A stretch of 64,000 nt of DNA from Blastococcus haudaquaticus (GTDB lineage Bacteria; Actinomycetota; Actinomycetes; Mycobacteriales; Geodermatophilaceae): NCBI RefSeq assembly GCF_900230285.1, contig NZ_OCNK01000003.1, positions 62,001 through 126,000 of the forward strand, given 5' to 3'. The position numbers and the translations under genes are program-made. This document shows, piece after piece, positions 25,053 through 33,587 of this stretch; within the stretch, counting starts at the first letter, position 1; each line of letters begins with the position of its first letter. The notes under the pieces were generated by a model that saw nothing but the letters and a program-made list of their open reading frames with translations, had not been told where the DNA came from and did not search any database.

Positions 25053-25110
25053 GAGTGGCCTGCCGGCTCCGGGCCAATCGGCCCAGTGGCCTGGTCGTCG
25101 TGGCCTGACC

Positions 25111-26283
25111 TCAGCCGACGGGGTGGGCGGCCTCCGCGGCCGCGGTGGCGGCTCGGAGGACCTCCTTGACCGGCAGGCCGCGCTCGCGGGCCAGCGCGGC
25201 GACGTCCTCGTACTCGACGCTCACGTTGACCACCCGCCCGTCGTGGACGGCGACCTTGGCCCCCACGGTGCCCCCGAGCACCGCCACCGACGTGTGCTCC
25301 CGCTCGAGGGCGACCTTGCCGACCGGGACCATCCGCAGGCCGATGCTCGTCGTCGTCGCGAAGACCGCGGCCTGGACGGCCGCCACGGCGTCGGGGCGGC
25401 ACAGCGCCGACAGGGTGTGCGCGGCGCGCCCCTTCTTCATCAGGATCGGCGTCAGCCAGGCGTCGGACGCCCCGGCCGCGAACAGCGCCTCGAGCACGCC
25501 GGGCCACAGGCGGGGATCGAGGTCGTCGACGTTGGTCTCCAGCACCACCGGGCCGGCCGGCTGCGGCCCGGCCGGTGAGCCCAGGACCAGCCGGACGACG
25601 TTCGGCAGCTCGACCGGATCGCGGCCACCGGCGCCCATGCCCACGCGCTCGACCCGCATGGGCGGCAGCGTCGTCCACTCGTGCACCCGGGCGGCGACCA
25701 GCGCGGCCCCGGTCGGCGTGCACATCTCCGCCGGGACGGGCCCCGCCACCACCGGGACGCCGGCCAGCAGTTCCAGCACGGCCGGGCCCGGGACCGGCAC
25801 CACACCGTGCGCGCCGCGGGCCGACCCGCTGCCCAGCGCGACCGGGGAGGCGGTCAGCCGGCTCAGTCCCAGGTGCTCGAAGCCCGCGACCACCCCGACG
25901 ACGTCGGCCAGGGCGTCGAGCGCGCCGACCTCGTGGAAGTGCACGTCCTCGGGGGAGACCCGGTGCACGCGGCCCTCGGCGACGGCGAGCCGCTCGAACA
26001 CGGCCAGCGCGCCGTCCCGGACCGGCGTCGCGAGGTCCGCAGCGAGCAGCAGCTCCCGGACGGAGGCCCAGGTGCGGTGCTCCGAGGACGGCGGCGCGTG
26101 CACGTGCACCCGCGTGGCGCCCAGGCCGTGCCGGCTCGTCTGCTCGGTGACCAGCCGGATCTGCTCGACCGGCAGGGCGGCGACCGCGCCGGTGAGGACG
26201 TCCAGCGGCACCCCGACGTCGACCAGGGCACCCAGGAGCATGTCGCCCGAGGCGCCCGCCGAGAGGTCGAGCCAGCCGATCAT
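25111..26283 (-). CDS. larC: LarC, nickel insertion enzyme of nickel-pincer nucleotide synthesis
   Basis: A 390-residue LarC (DUF111) protein, which inserts nickel into the pyridinium-dithio pincer nucleotide in a CTP-dependent reaction to make the LarA-type racemase cofactor. The N-terminal part begins MIGWLDLSAGASGDMLLGAL and includes EDVHFHEVGALDALADVVG. The C-terminal part has ETNVDDLDPRLWPGVLEALF and LMKKGRAAHTLS. It is one uninterrupted frame, unlike the frameshifted larC1/C2 of Lactiplantibacillus. A LarB domain is encoded at 30756-33587, but no larE or larA is in the window. Confidence 0.92.
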   Translation of the reverse strand: MIGWLDLSAGASGDMLLGALVDVGVPLDVLTGAVAALPVEQIRLVTEQTSRHGLGATRVHVHAPPSSEHRTWASVRELLLAADLATPVRDGALAVFERLAVAEGRVHRVSPEDVHFHEVGALDALADVVGVVAGFEHLGLSRLTASPVALGSGSARGAHGVVPVPGPAVLELLAGVPVVAGPVPAEMCTPTGAALVAARVHEWTTLPPMRVERVGMGAGGRDPVELPNVVRLVLGSPAGPQPAGPVVLETNVDDLDPRLWPGVLEALFAAGASDAWLTPILMKKGRAAHTLSALCRPDAVAAVQAAVFATTTSIGLRMVPVGKVALEREHTSVAVLGGTVGAKVAVHDGRVVNVSVEYEDVAALARERGLPVKEVLRAATAAAEAAHPVG

Positions 26284-26312
26284 GCGGTGATGATCGCGCA
26301 CCGGCGGTCCGG

Positions 26313-27125
26313 TCAGGCTTCCTGGTAGGCAGCGTCCGGGACGTCGGTGACGAACATGTGGCCCGGCGCGTGCGTGATCGCGAACGGTGGGCGGGAGGCC
26401 ATCAGCGCCGCCTGCGGGGTCACGCCGCATGCCCAGAACACCGGGACGTCACCCTCGGCGAACTCCACCGGGTCGCCGAAGTCCGGCCGCCCGAGGTCGG
26501 CGATGCCCAGGGACGCGGGTGCGCCCACGTGCACCGGCGCCCCGTGCACCTGCGGCATCCGCCCGGTGACCTGCACCGCGGCGACGACGTGCTCGGCCGG
26601 CACCGGGCGCATCGACACCACGAGCGGCCCGGAGAGCCGCCCGGCCGGTCGGCAGGCGCGGTTGGTCCGGTACATCGAGACGTTGCGACCCTGCTCGATG
26701 TTGCGGACCGGCACGCCGGCGTCCAGCAGGGCGGTCTCGAAGCTGAAGCTGCAGCCGATCAGGAAGGCGACCAGGTCGTCGGTCCACAGGTCGGTGACGT
26801 CGGTCGGCTCGTCGGCGAGTTCGCCGGCGCGCCAGACGCGGTACCGCGGCAGGTCGGACCGGAGATCGGCATCCGGGGCGAGGACGGTGCGGAACGAGCC
26901 CGGGTCGGTCACGTCGAGGAGTGGCACCGGCCGCGGGTTCCGCTGCCCGAACAGCAGCATGTCGAAGGCCCAGTCCCGGGGCACCACCACGAGGTTGGCC
27001 TGGGTGAAGCCGGGTGCCTCACCGGAGCTCGGCACCGCCAGGCCGGCGCGGTAGCGGGCACGGGCGTCGGCCGGCGTCCGGCCCGCGGACGTGCGGGCGG
27101 GCGCGGCAGCGCTGGTGGCGGTCAC
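26313..27125 (-). CDS. DUF1445 hydro-lyase family protein (YcsI/D-glutamate cyclase-like)
   Basis: A 270-residue protein of the DUF1445 family. It shows [51 protein letters not shown] and [13 protein letters not shown]. The family includes B. subtilis YcsI and is related to D-glutamate cyclase, which makes 5-oxo-D-proline; its location beside pxpABC fits feeding 5-oxoproline to the hydrolase. GTG at 27125 is preceded by AGGAG at 6 nt. larC follows 29 nt downstream on the same strand, probably in one transcript. Confidence 0.87.
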   Translation of the reverse strand: MTATSAAAPARTSAGRTPADARARYRAGLAVPSSGEAPGFTQANLVVVPRDWAFDMLLFGQRNPRPVPLLDVTDPGSFRTVLAPDADLRSDLPRYRVWRAGELADEPTDVTDLWTDDLVAFLIGCSFSFETALLDAGVPVRNIEQGRNVSMYRTNRACRPAGRLSGPLVVSMRPVPAEHVVAAVQVTGRMPQVHGAPVHVGAPASLGIADLGRPDFGDPVEFAEGDVPVFWACGVTPQAALMASRPPFAITHAPGHMFVTDVPDAAYQEA

Positions 27126-27281
27126 AGGAGGCTCCTCGGCAGGCTCGAATTGCCCGGCGTCCCACTCGAACCTACGGTCGGCGACGACGAGGCGAAAGCG
27201 CACAGTCGTCCCCGGCACCGGCGCCGGACCCGGAGATGCCGAACCACCCGGACCGCCGGCCGCGAGCTCTCAGGAGCGCCC

Positions 27282-28520
27282 ATGTCGCACCCCCCGGACC
27301 AGCCGACCGCCACCGCGCCGTCGGGGAAGTTGGCCTCGAGCACCCGTTCCACCCTGCTGGGCGCCATGTTCCTCATGGCCACCTCGGCCATCGGACCGGG
27401 CTTCATCACCCAGACGACGGCGTTCACCGTGCAGCTCGGGGTCGCGTTCGCCTTCGCGATCGCCGTCTCCATCGTCATCGACATCGCACTGCAGCTGAAC
27501 GTGTGGCGGGTCATCGGGGTCTCCGGCCGACGCGCCCAGGAGCTGGGCAACCTGGTCCTGCCGGGGCTCGGCTGGGTCATGGCCGCGTTCCTGCTCGTCG
27601 GCGGCCTGGTGTTCAACATCGGCAACGTCAGCGGCGCGGGCCTGGGCACCGACGCGATGTTCGGGCTCGACCCGAAGATCGGCGGAGCCCTGTCGGCCCT
27701 CATCGCGATCGGCGTCTTCCTCAGCAAGCGGGCAGGGGTCGCCGTCGACCGGATCGTCGTCGTCCTCGGGCTGCTGATGATCGTGCTGACCACCTACATC
27801 GCGATCACCTCCGGCCCGCCGGTGGGGGAGGCGCTGAAGAACGTCGTCCTCCCCGAGGAGGTGTCCTTCCTGGCGATCACGACGCTGGTCGGCGGCACCA
27901 TCGGCGGCTACATCGTCTACGCGGGCGCCCACCGGCTGCTCGACTCCGGGGTCGCGGGACCCGAGCACGTCCGTGACATCACCCGGGGCTCGATCACCGG
28001 GATCGTCATCACCGGGATCATGCGCGTCGTCCTGTTCCTGGCCATCCTCGGCGTGGTCACCGGCGGTGCCGACCTCGGTGCCGAGAACCAGGCGGCGAAC
28101 GCGTTCCAGCAGGCGGCCGGCGAGGTCGGCCTGCGCGTCTTCGGCGTCGTCCTGTGGGCGGCAGCGATCACCAGCGTGATCGGCGCCTCGTACACGTCGG
28201 TGTCCTTCGTGACGTCCCGTACCCGCACCAGCGACCGCACCCGGACGATCCTGGTGTGCGCCTTCATCGCGGTCACCACGCTGGCGTTCGTGCTGGCCGG
28301 CGCCGCGCCCACCACCCTCCTGGTGTTCGCCGGCGCTTTCAACGGGCTGCTCCTGCCGATCGGCATCGCCGTGCTGCTGTGGGTGGCGACGCGTCGGACC
28401 GACCTGCTGAACGGCTACCGGTACCCGCGGTGGCTGCTGGTCATCGGCTGGGCCGCCTGGCTGCTGACGCTCTACCTGGCGGTCAACTCGATCCGCCCCG
28501 TCATCGAGCTCTTCTCGTGA
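27282..28520 (+). CDS. NRAMP-family transporter, YcsG-like
   Basis: A 412-residue protein with about eleven helices of the NRAMP/LeuT fold. Helix 1 is [17 protein letters not shown], where true Mn/Fe NRAMPs have DPGN, and helix 6 has YAGAHRL, where they have MPH. The metal-liganding residues therefore appear lost, as in the YcsG group linked to 5-oxoprolinase operons. The cargo could be Mg2+ or an organic acid; this is open. ATG at 27282 with CAGGAG. It leads the operon with pxpA-pxpB-pxpC, 7 nt before pxpA. Confidence 0.88.
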   Translation: MSHPPDQPTATAPSGKLASSTRSTLLGAMFLMATSAIGPGFITQTTAFTVQLGVAFAFAIAVSIVIDIALQLNVWRVIGVSGRRAQELGNLVLPGLGWVMAAFLLVGGLVFNIGNVSGAGLGTDAMFGLDPKIGGALSALIAIGVFLSKRAGVAVDRIVVVLGLLMIVLTTYIAITSGPPVGEALKNVVLPEEVSFLAITTLVGGTIGGYIVYAGAHRLLDSGVAGPEHVRDITRGSITGIVITGIMRVVLFLAILGVVTGGADLGAENQAANAFQQAAGEVGLRVFGVVLWAAAITSVIGASYTSVSFVTSRTRTSDRTRTILVCAFIAVTTLAFVLAGAAPTTLLVFAGAFNGLLLPIGIAVLLWVATRRTDLLNGYRYPRWLLVIGWAAWLLTLYLAVNSIRPVIELFS

Positions 28521-28527
28521 GCGCGCG

Positions 28528-29289
28528 ATGACCGCCGTGGACCTGAACTCCGACCTCGGCGAAGGGTTCGGGCAGTGGATGCTCGGCGACGACGACGCCC
28601 TGCTCGGGATCGTCACCAGCGCCAACGTCGCGTGCGGATTCCACGCGAGCGACCCCTCGATCATGAGCCGGGTGTGCGCGCGGGCCGTCGAGTCCGGCGT
28701 CGCGATCGGCGCCCAGGTCGGCTACCGCGACCTGGCGGGGTTCGGCCGCCGGTTCATCGACATGGAGCCCGACGCGCTCACCGCCGACGTCATCTACCAG
28801 ATCGGCGCGCTGGAGGCCTTCGCCCGCGTCGCCGGCGACCGGGTCCGCTACGTCAAGCCGCACGGCGCCCTCTACAACGCGATCGTCTCCCACGAGGAGC
28901 AGGCGGCCGCCGTCGTCCGGGCCGTCGTCGACTACGACCGGACGCTCCCGGTGCTGGGGCTGCCCGGCTCGGCCTGGCTCCGGCAGGCGGCCGACGCCGG
29001 GCTCACCGTGGTCCACGAGGCGTTCGCCGACCGCGCGTACACCCCCGAGGGCACCCTGGTGTCGCGGCGGCTGCCCGGTGCGGTCCTGCACGACCCGGAC
29101 GAGATCGCCCGGCGCTGCGTCGCGATGGCGGCCGGCGAGCCGATCGCGGACGTCGAGGGCGGTCCCCTGAGCCTGCGACCGGGCTCCATCTGCGTGCACG
29201 GCGACACCCCGGGCGCGGTGGAGATCGCCCGGCAGGTGCGGGAGGCGCTCACCGCGGCCGGCGTGACCCTGACCCCGTTCGCAGCGTGA
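28528..29289 (+). CDS. pxpA: 5-oxoprolinase subunit A (LamB/YcsF family)
   Basis: A 253-residue PxpA, part of the ATP-dependent 5-oxoprolinase PxpABC that opens 5-oxoproline to glutamate. It begins [20 protein letters not shown] and carries [23 protein letters not shown] and [14 protein letters not shown], all family hallmarks. ATG at 28528; its TGA overlaps the pxpB ATG (TGATG, 29287-29291). Confidence 0.95.
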   Translation: MTAVDLNSDLGEGFGQWMLGDDDALLGIVTSANVACGFHASDPSIMSRVCARAVESGVAIGAQVGYRDLAGFGRRFIDMEPDALTADVIYQIGALEAFARVAGDRVRYVKPHGALYNAIVSHEEQAAAVVRAVVDYDRTLPVLGLPGSAWLRQAADAGLTVVHEAFADRAYTPEGTLVSRRLPGAVLHDPDEIARRCVAMAAGEPIADVEGGPLSLRPGSICVHGDTPGAVEIARQVREALTAAGVTLTPFAA

Positions 29290-29915
29290 TGCGGGTCCTG
29301 CCGAGCGGCACGACGGCGCTCCTCGTGGAGCTGGACGACCTTGATGCCGTGCTGGCCCTCTACGCCGCGCTCGCCGAGCAGCCGCCGGACGGCGTCGTCG
29401 ACATCGTCCCTGCCGCGCGCACCGTGCTGCTGATCACCGATCCGGCCCGGTCCTCCCTGTCGGACGTGGCTGACGCGGTCCGGCGGACAGCGAGGTCCGG
29501 GCCGCGTCCCGATGCCCGGACCGGCGGAGATGTCGTCGAGCTGCCGGTGCACTACGACGGGGAGGACCTCGAGGAGCTCGCGGGCCTCCTGGACCTGACC
29601 CCGGAGGAGCTCGTGCGACGGCACACCGGCGGTGAGTGGACCGTCGCCTTCGGCGGGTTCGCCCCCGGCTTCGGCTACCTCACGCAGTCCGGCGGGGCGT
29701 GGGACGTGCCGCGCCGGTCGACGCCGCGCACCAAGGTGCCGCCGGGATCGGTCGCACTGGCCGGTGAGTTCAGCGGCGTCTACCCGCGCGAGTCGCCCGG
29801 CGGCTGGCAGCTCATCGGCCGGACCGACGTCGCGGTCTTCGACCTGGACCGCGACCCGCCCGCGCTGCTGCGGCCCGGGGCCCGGGTGCGCTTCGTCGAG
29901 GCGGGCCCGCGATGA
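29289..29915 (+). CDS. pxpB: 5-oxoprolinase subunit B (KipI family)
   Basis: A 208-residue PxpB/KipI homologue (carboxyltransferase domain C/D). The conserved block GGFAPGFGYLTQSGG followed by PRRSTPRTKVPPGSVALAG is diagnostic. It works with PxpC and PxpA on 5-oxoproline. Start and stop both overlap neighbours, indicating coupled translation. Confidence 0.95.
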   Translation: MRVLPSGTTALLVELDDLDAVLALYAALAEQPPDGVVDIVPAARTVLLITDPARSSLSDVADAVRRTARSGPRPDARTGGDVVELPVHYDGEDLEELAGLLDLTPEELVRRHTGGEWTVAFGGFAPGFGYLTQSGGAWDVPRRSTPRTKVPPGSVALAGEFSGVYPRESPGGWQLIGRTDVAVFDLDRDPPALLRPGARVRFVEAGPR

Positions 29916-30772
29916 CGCGTGCCCTCACCGTCCTGGCCGCGGGCCCCCTGACCACCGTGCAGGACGCCGGCCGGCCCGGGCAGGGCGCGCTCGGCGTCGG
30001 CCGCTCCGGCGCCTGCGACCGCGCCGTGTACCGGCAGGCCAACCGGCTCGTGGGCAATCCCGAGGACCTCGCGGTCCTCGAGGTCACCTATGGCGGCCTG
30101 GCCCTGCGGGCGGAGGCCGACCTCCTGGTGGTGACGACGGGCGCGCGATGCGCGGGGCCGTTCCCGCATGCCGCGCCCACGTCGCTCCGGCGCGGAGCCG
30201 AGTTGCGACTGGGAGCCCCGGAGACCGGGCTGCGCACCTACCTCGCCGTCCGCGGGGGCATCGACGTCCCCCCGGTACTCGGGTCCCGCGCCACCGACGT
30301 GCTGTCCGGCCTGGGGCCGGCGGTGGTCGCCGACGGCGACGTGCTGCCGGTCGGTCCGCCGGTCGATCCGATGCCCGGGGTCGACGTCGCGCCGGTCCCC
30401 GGCATACCTGGCGGGGAGGTGACCGTGGCGGTGCTGCCCGGCCCGCGTGCGGACTGGTTCGGCGACGCGGGGTGGGCGGCGCTGACGGGGCAGGCCTGGA
30501 CGGTCACCGACGAGAGCAACCGGGTCGGGCTGCGCCTGGCAGGCGTTCCCCTGGAACGGGTGCGGAACGGTGAGCTGCCGAGCGAGGGGATGGTCCGGGG
30601 GGCGCTGCAGGTGCCGCCGTCGGGAACGCCGGTGCTGTTCCTCGCCGACCACCCGGTCACCGGCGGCTATCCGGTGATCGGCTACGTGGCGGACGAGCCC
30701 GTCCGCAGCGACGTCGACCGGTGCGGGCAGCTGCGTCCAGGTCAGACGCTGCGTTTCAGGGCCTCGCAGTAG
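29912..30772 (+). CDS. pxpC: 5-oxoprolinase subunit C (KipA family)
   Basis: A 286-residue PxpC/KipA protein: TTVQDAGRPGQGALGVGRSG and ANRLVGNPEDLAVLEVT at the N-terminus and VLFLADHPVTGGYPVIGYV toward the end. ATG overlaps the pxpB stop (ATGA). Its last 17 nt overlap the end of the convergent GGDEF-LarB gene. Confidence 0.95.
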   Translation: MTRALTVLAAGPLTTVQDAGRPGQGALGVGRSGACDRAVYRQANRLVGNPEDLAVLEVTYGGLALRAEADLLVVTTGARCAGPFPHAAPTSLRRGAELRLGAPETGLRTYLAVRGGIDVPPVLGSRATDVLSGLGPAVVADGDVLPVGPPVDPMPGVDVAPVPGIPGGEVTVAVLPGPRADWFGDAGWAALTGQAWTVTDESNRVGLRLAGVPLERVRNGELPSEGMVRGALQVPPSGTPVLFLADHPVTGGYPVIGYVADEPVRSDVDRCGQLRPGQTLRFRASQ

Positions 30773-33587
30773 TCATCGCGCGGCGGGCCACGCGGGCGGC
30801 GAACACGCCGGCCGAGTAGCCGTTGTCGATGGCGCTGACCGCGACGCCCGGCGCGGCCGAGTTCAGCATCGTCATGAGCGCGCCCAGGCCGGCGAAGGCG
30901 TTGGGCGCACCGGTCGACGTCGGCACCGCGACCACCGGGACGTCGGCGGTCGCGCCGACCAGCGCGGCCAGCGAGGCGTCCATCCCGGCGACGACGACCA
31001 GGCAGTCGGCGTCGGCGAACAGCGAGCCGTCGGCCAGCAGCCCGCGGATCCGGCTGCCGGCGACGTCGTCCACGCGGACCACCTCCGAGCCCGCGATCCG
31101 GGTGACGAACGCGGCCTCGGCCGCCACCGGACCGTCGGCGCCACCGGCGCACAGCACGTGCACGCGCCCCACCGGTTCCGGGAGCGGCCCGACGGCTGCG
31201 GCCATCGCGGCGGCGTCCATCGTCGTGTAGGCGTCGTGCTCCGAGGCCACGGCGACGAGCGTCTCGGCGGCGGCCCGCAGCACCAGCGCCGGGCGGTCGG
31301 GGTGTTCGCGACGGGCCTCGCGGACCAGCGCGAGGACCTGCTCGGTGGTGCGGCCGGTCGCCCAGATGACCTCGGGCTCGACCGCCGGGGGACGGGGCGC
31401 CGCCACGTGCGCGACGACCTGCTCCGGCACCTGCTCCAGCACGACGGCGGGCTCGAGCACCGGCCCGAGCAGCGGCTCGGACGGTGTGCCCGAGCCGAGC
31501 GGCGGGTCGACCAGCACGGGGGCGAACGCGGCGGTCTCGGACGGCGCGGGGCGGGGATCCAGCGGGGAAGGCTGCACGGCCGCGACGGTAACCGCCGCGT
31601 CGTCCTCCTCCGGGGACTCCACCGGGGCCGTGTCGTCGGCCGGCCCGGTCGACGGAGGCGGGCCGAAGAGGGCGTCGAGCGGGCTGGTGCCGGGGGCCCG
31701 GGTCTGGGTCACGCCGGAGAGCCGTACGACGCGGTCGCGGCCGCTGCGCTTGGCGTCGTAGAGGACGCCGTCGGCGGCCGCGAACAGCGTCCGGCGGTCG
31801 TCGCCACGGGCGGCGGAGGCGATGCCGACGCTGATCGTGACCGGGATGTCGATGCCGAGCCGCGACCAGTCGTAGGTCGCCACGGCCCGGCGGATGCGCT
31901 CCAGCGCCCGCTCGCCCTGCTCGGCGGTCGTGTCGGGCAGCAGGATGACGAACTCGTCGCCGGCCCAGCGGCAGACCTCGTCGGTGTCGCGGACCCCGTC
32001 GACCAGCAGGTCGGCCACGGTGCGCAGGGCGGCGTCCCCGGCCGGGTGCCCGAAGGCGTCGTTGATCGTCTTGAACCGGTCCACGTCGACCACGGCGAGC
32101 GCGGGCGCCCCGCCGGTGGCGAGCAGGCCGTCCAGCCGGGCCTCGGCGTAGCGGCGGTTCGGCAGGTGGGTGAGCGGGTCCTCGTACGCCTGGCGGCGGA
32201 GCTGACCGGCGGCCCGCTCGGTCTCCAGCAGGCTCTTGCGCCGGCCGAAGAGCTCGACCCAGCGGGTCCGGCGCTCGTCGACCCGGTCGAGCTCGTCGGA
32301 GAGGTAGGCCTGCAGGTAGGGCAGCGCGCGGCCGGCGTCGTCCAGCTCGGCGTGCAGCGTGCAGAGCTCGCGCAGCGCGGCCCGGCGCAGGCGGGGGAGG
32401 CCGTGCTCGGTGGCCAGGTTCAGCGCGGAGACCAGGTGCTCGTCGGCCCCGCCGACGTCCCCCTGGCGGCGCAGCGCCCGGCCGAGGGCGAGCTGCGCGG
32501 AGGCGAGCTGGGCACGGTCGGCGGTCGCGGAGGTGATGCGGACGGCGGCGCGGAGCGGGCCGACGGCGGCGGCGTGCTCGCCGAGCCCGACGAGGGCCCA
32601 GCCGTGCACCACCTGTGCGGTGACGATGCCCGGGTGCTCCGGCGGCAGCAGGGCCAGGGCCTGCTCGGCGAGCGCGCGGGCCTCGGCGAAGTGCGGGACC
32701 GCCGACTCGGGGACGCCGTCGTCCAGCAGGCCCTCGCCCAGCTCGGCGCAGAGCTCGCCCAGGCTGGTGGCCGTGGTGGCGACCAGCACGTCGGGATCGC
32801 CGTCGTCCGGTCCCAGCGTGCCGGGCTCGGCGGCCGCGGTGATCGCGACCTCGTGGCCCCGGCGCTGGTAGTCCAGCGCCAGCGGCATGAGCTCCAGGTC
32901 GGCGAGCACGCCGGCGAGGGTGCCGAGGGTGTCCACGAGCAGCGCGCTCGGCGGCAGGACGGGGTCCAGGAGGCTGGCGGCCTCGACCGCCTCGTCCATG
33001 GCGGCGTCGATGCGCCGGGAGAGCAGCTCGATGCGCGCGTGCCGGGCCAGGCCGGCGGCGCGCTGCAGGTCGTCGTCGGTGGCGTCGAAGGCGGCCTTCG
33101 CCGACCGGACCAGCGCGATCGCGAGCGCGGCCCGGGAGGCGGACTCGGCGCGCGGGTCCTCGCCGCCGCCGTCGCCGTCGATCAGCTTCTCGACCCCGGC
33201 GTGCAGGTCCAGGGCCTCCTCGGAGGAGTCGCCGCCGGTGACCGGGTCGCCCACGAGCGTGAAGCCCGCGACGCGCAGCCGGCGGACCAGCAGCTCGGCG
33301 CGCAGCGTGTCGGCCCAGGCCTTGCCGAGCGAGACGGGGGCGTCGTCGGGCGCGTCGGCGCCCGGGTCCGCGGCCACGTAGGGCGACGGCTCCTGCTCGA
33401 CGTCGGCGAGGAGGTCCTCGGCGTCGTCGAGCTGCCAGTTCGCCAGGGCGGCGGTCACCCGATGATGCAGAGCTCCGGGCGGCACGAGCGCACTGTGCAC
33501 GGCGGGGGGAGCGGTGTCGAGCACCTGTTCGGGAACGCGCCGCAGGCCGCCCGATGCGTCCCACGCGTCCCACGCCGAGCGCGTCAC
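30756..33587 (-). CDS. Fusion protein: helical repeats, GGDEF (AGDEF) domain, LarB domain
   Basis: A 943-residue single reading frame. Residues 40-455 are Ala/Leu-rich TPR-like helices. A GGDEF domain spans about 465-625 (YEDPLTHLPNRRYAEARL, DVDRFKTINDAFGHPAGD), with the motif altered to AGDEF at 542-546. A Pro/Glu-rich linker (about 630-735) leads to a LarB domain (736-940): EVIWATGRTTEQV, CAGGADGPVAAEAAF, VVVAGMDASLAALVGATADV, VAVPTSTGAP and IDNGYSAGVFAARVA. LarB carboxylates and hydrolyses nicotinate adenine dinucleotide for the nickel-pincer cofactor. LarBs usually read MLNSC; here it is MLNSA. GTG at 33587 overlaps the upstream stop (GTGA), so it is coupled to the preceding GGDEF gene. 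Confidence 0.88.
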   Translation of the reverse strand: MTRSAWDAWDASGGLRRVPEQVLDTAPPAVHSALVPPGALHHRVTAALANWQLDDAEDLLADVEQEPSPYVAADPGADAPDDAPVSLGKAWADTLRAELLVRRLRVAGFTLVGDPVTGGDSSEEALDLHAGVEKLIDGDGGGEDPRAESASRAALAIALVRSAKAAFDATDDDLQRAAGLARHARIELLSRRIDAAMDEAVEAASLLDPVLPPSALLVDTLGTLAGVLADLELMPLALDYQRRGHEVAITAAAEPGTLGPDDGDPDVLVATTATSLGELCAELGEGLLDDGVPESAVPHFAEARALAEQALALLPPEHPGIVTAQVVHGWALVGLGEHAAAVGPLRAAVRITSATADRAQLASAQLALGRALRRQGDVGGADEHLVSALNLATEHGLPRLRRAALRELCTLHAELDDAGRALPYLQAYLSDELDRVDERRTRWVELFGRRKSLLETERAAGQLRRQAYEDPLTHLPNRRYAEARLDGLLATGGAPALAVVDVDRFKTINDAFGHPAGDAALRTVADLLVDGVRDTDEVCRWAGDEFVILLPDTTAEQGERALERIRRAVATYDWSRLGIDIPVTISVGIASAARGDDRRTLFAAADGVLYDAKRSGRDRVVRLSGVTQTRAPGTSPLDALFGPPPSTGPADDTAPVESPEEDDAAVTVAAVQPSPLDPRPAPSETAAFAPVLVDPPLGSGTPSEPLLGPVLEPAVVLEQVPEQVVAHVAAPRPPAVEPEVIWATGRTTEQVLALVREARREHPDRPALVLRAAAETLVAVASEHDAYTTMDAAAMAAAVGPLPEPVGRVHVLCAGGADGPVAAEAAFVTRIAGSEVVRVDDVAGSRIRGLLADGSLFADADCLVVVAGMDASLAALVGATADVPVVAVPTSTGAPNAFAGLGALMTMLNSAAPGVAVSAIDNGYSAGVFAARVARRAMTTARP

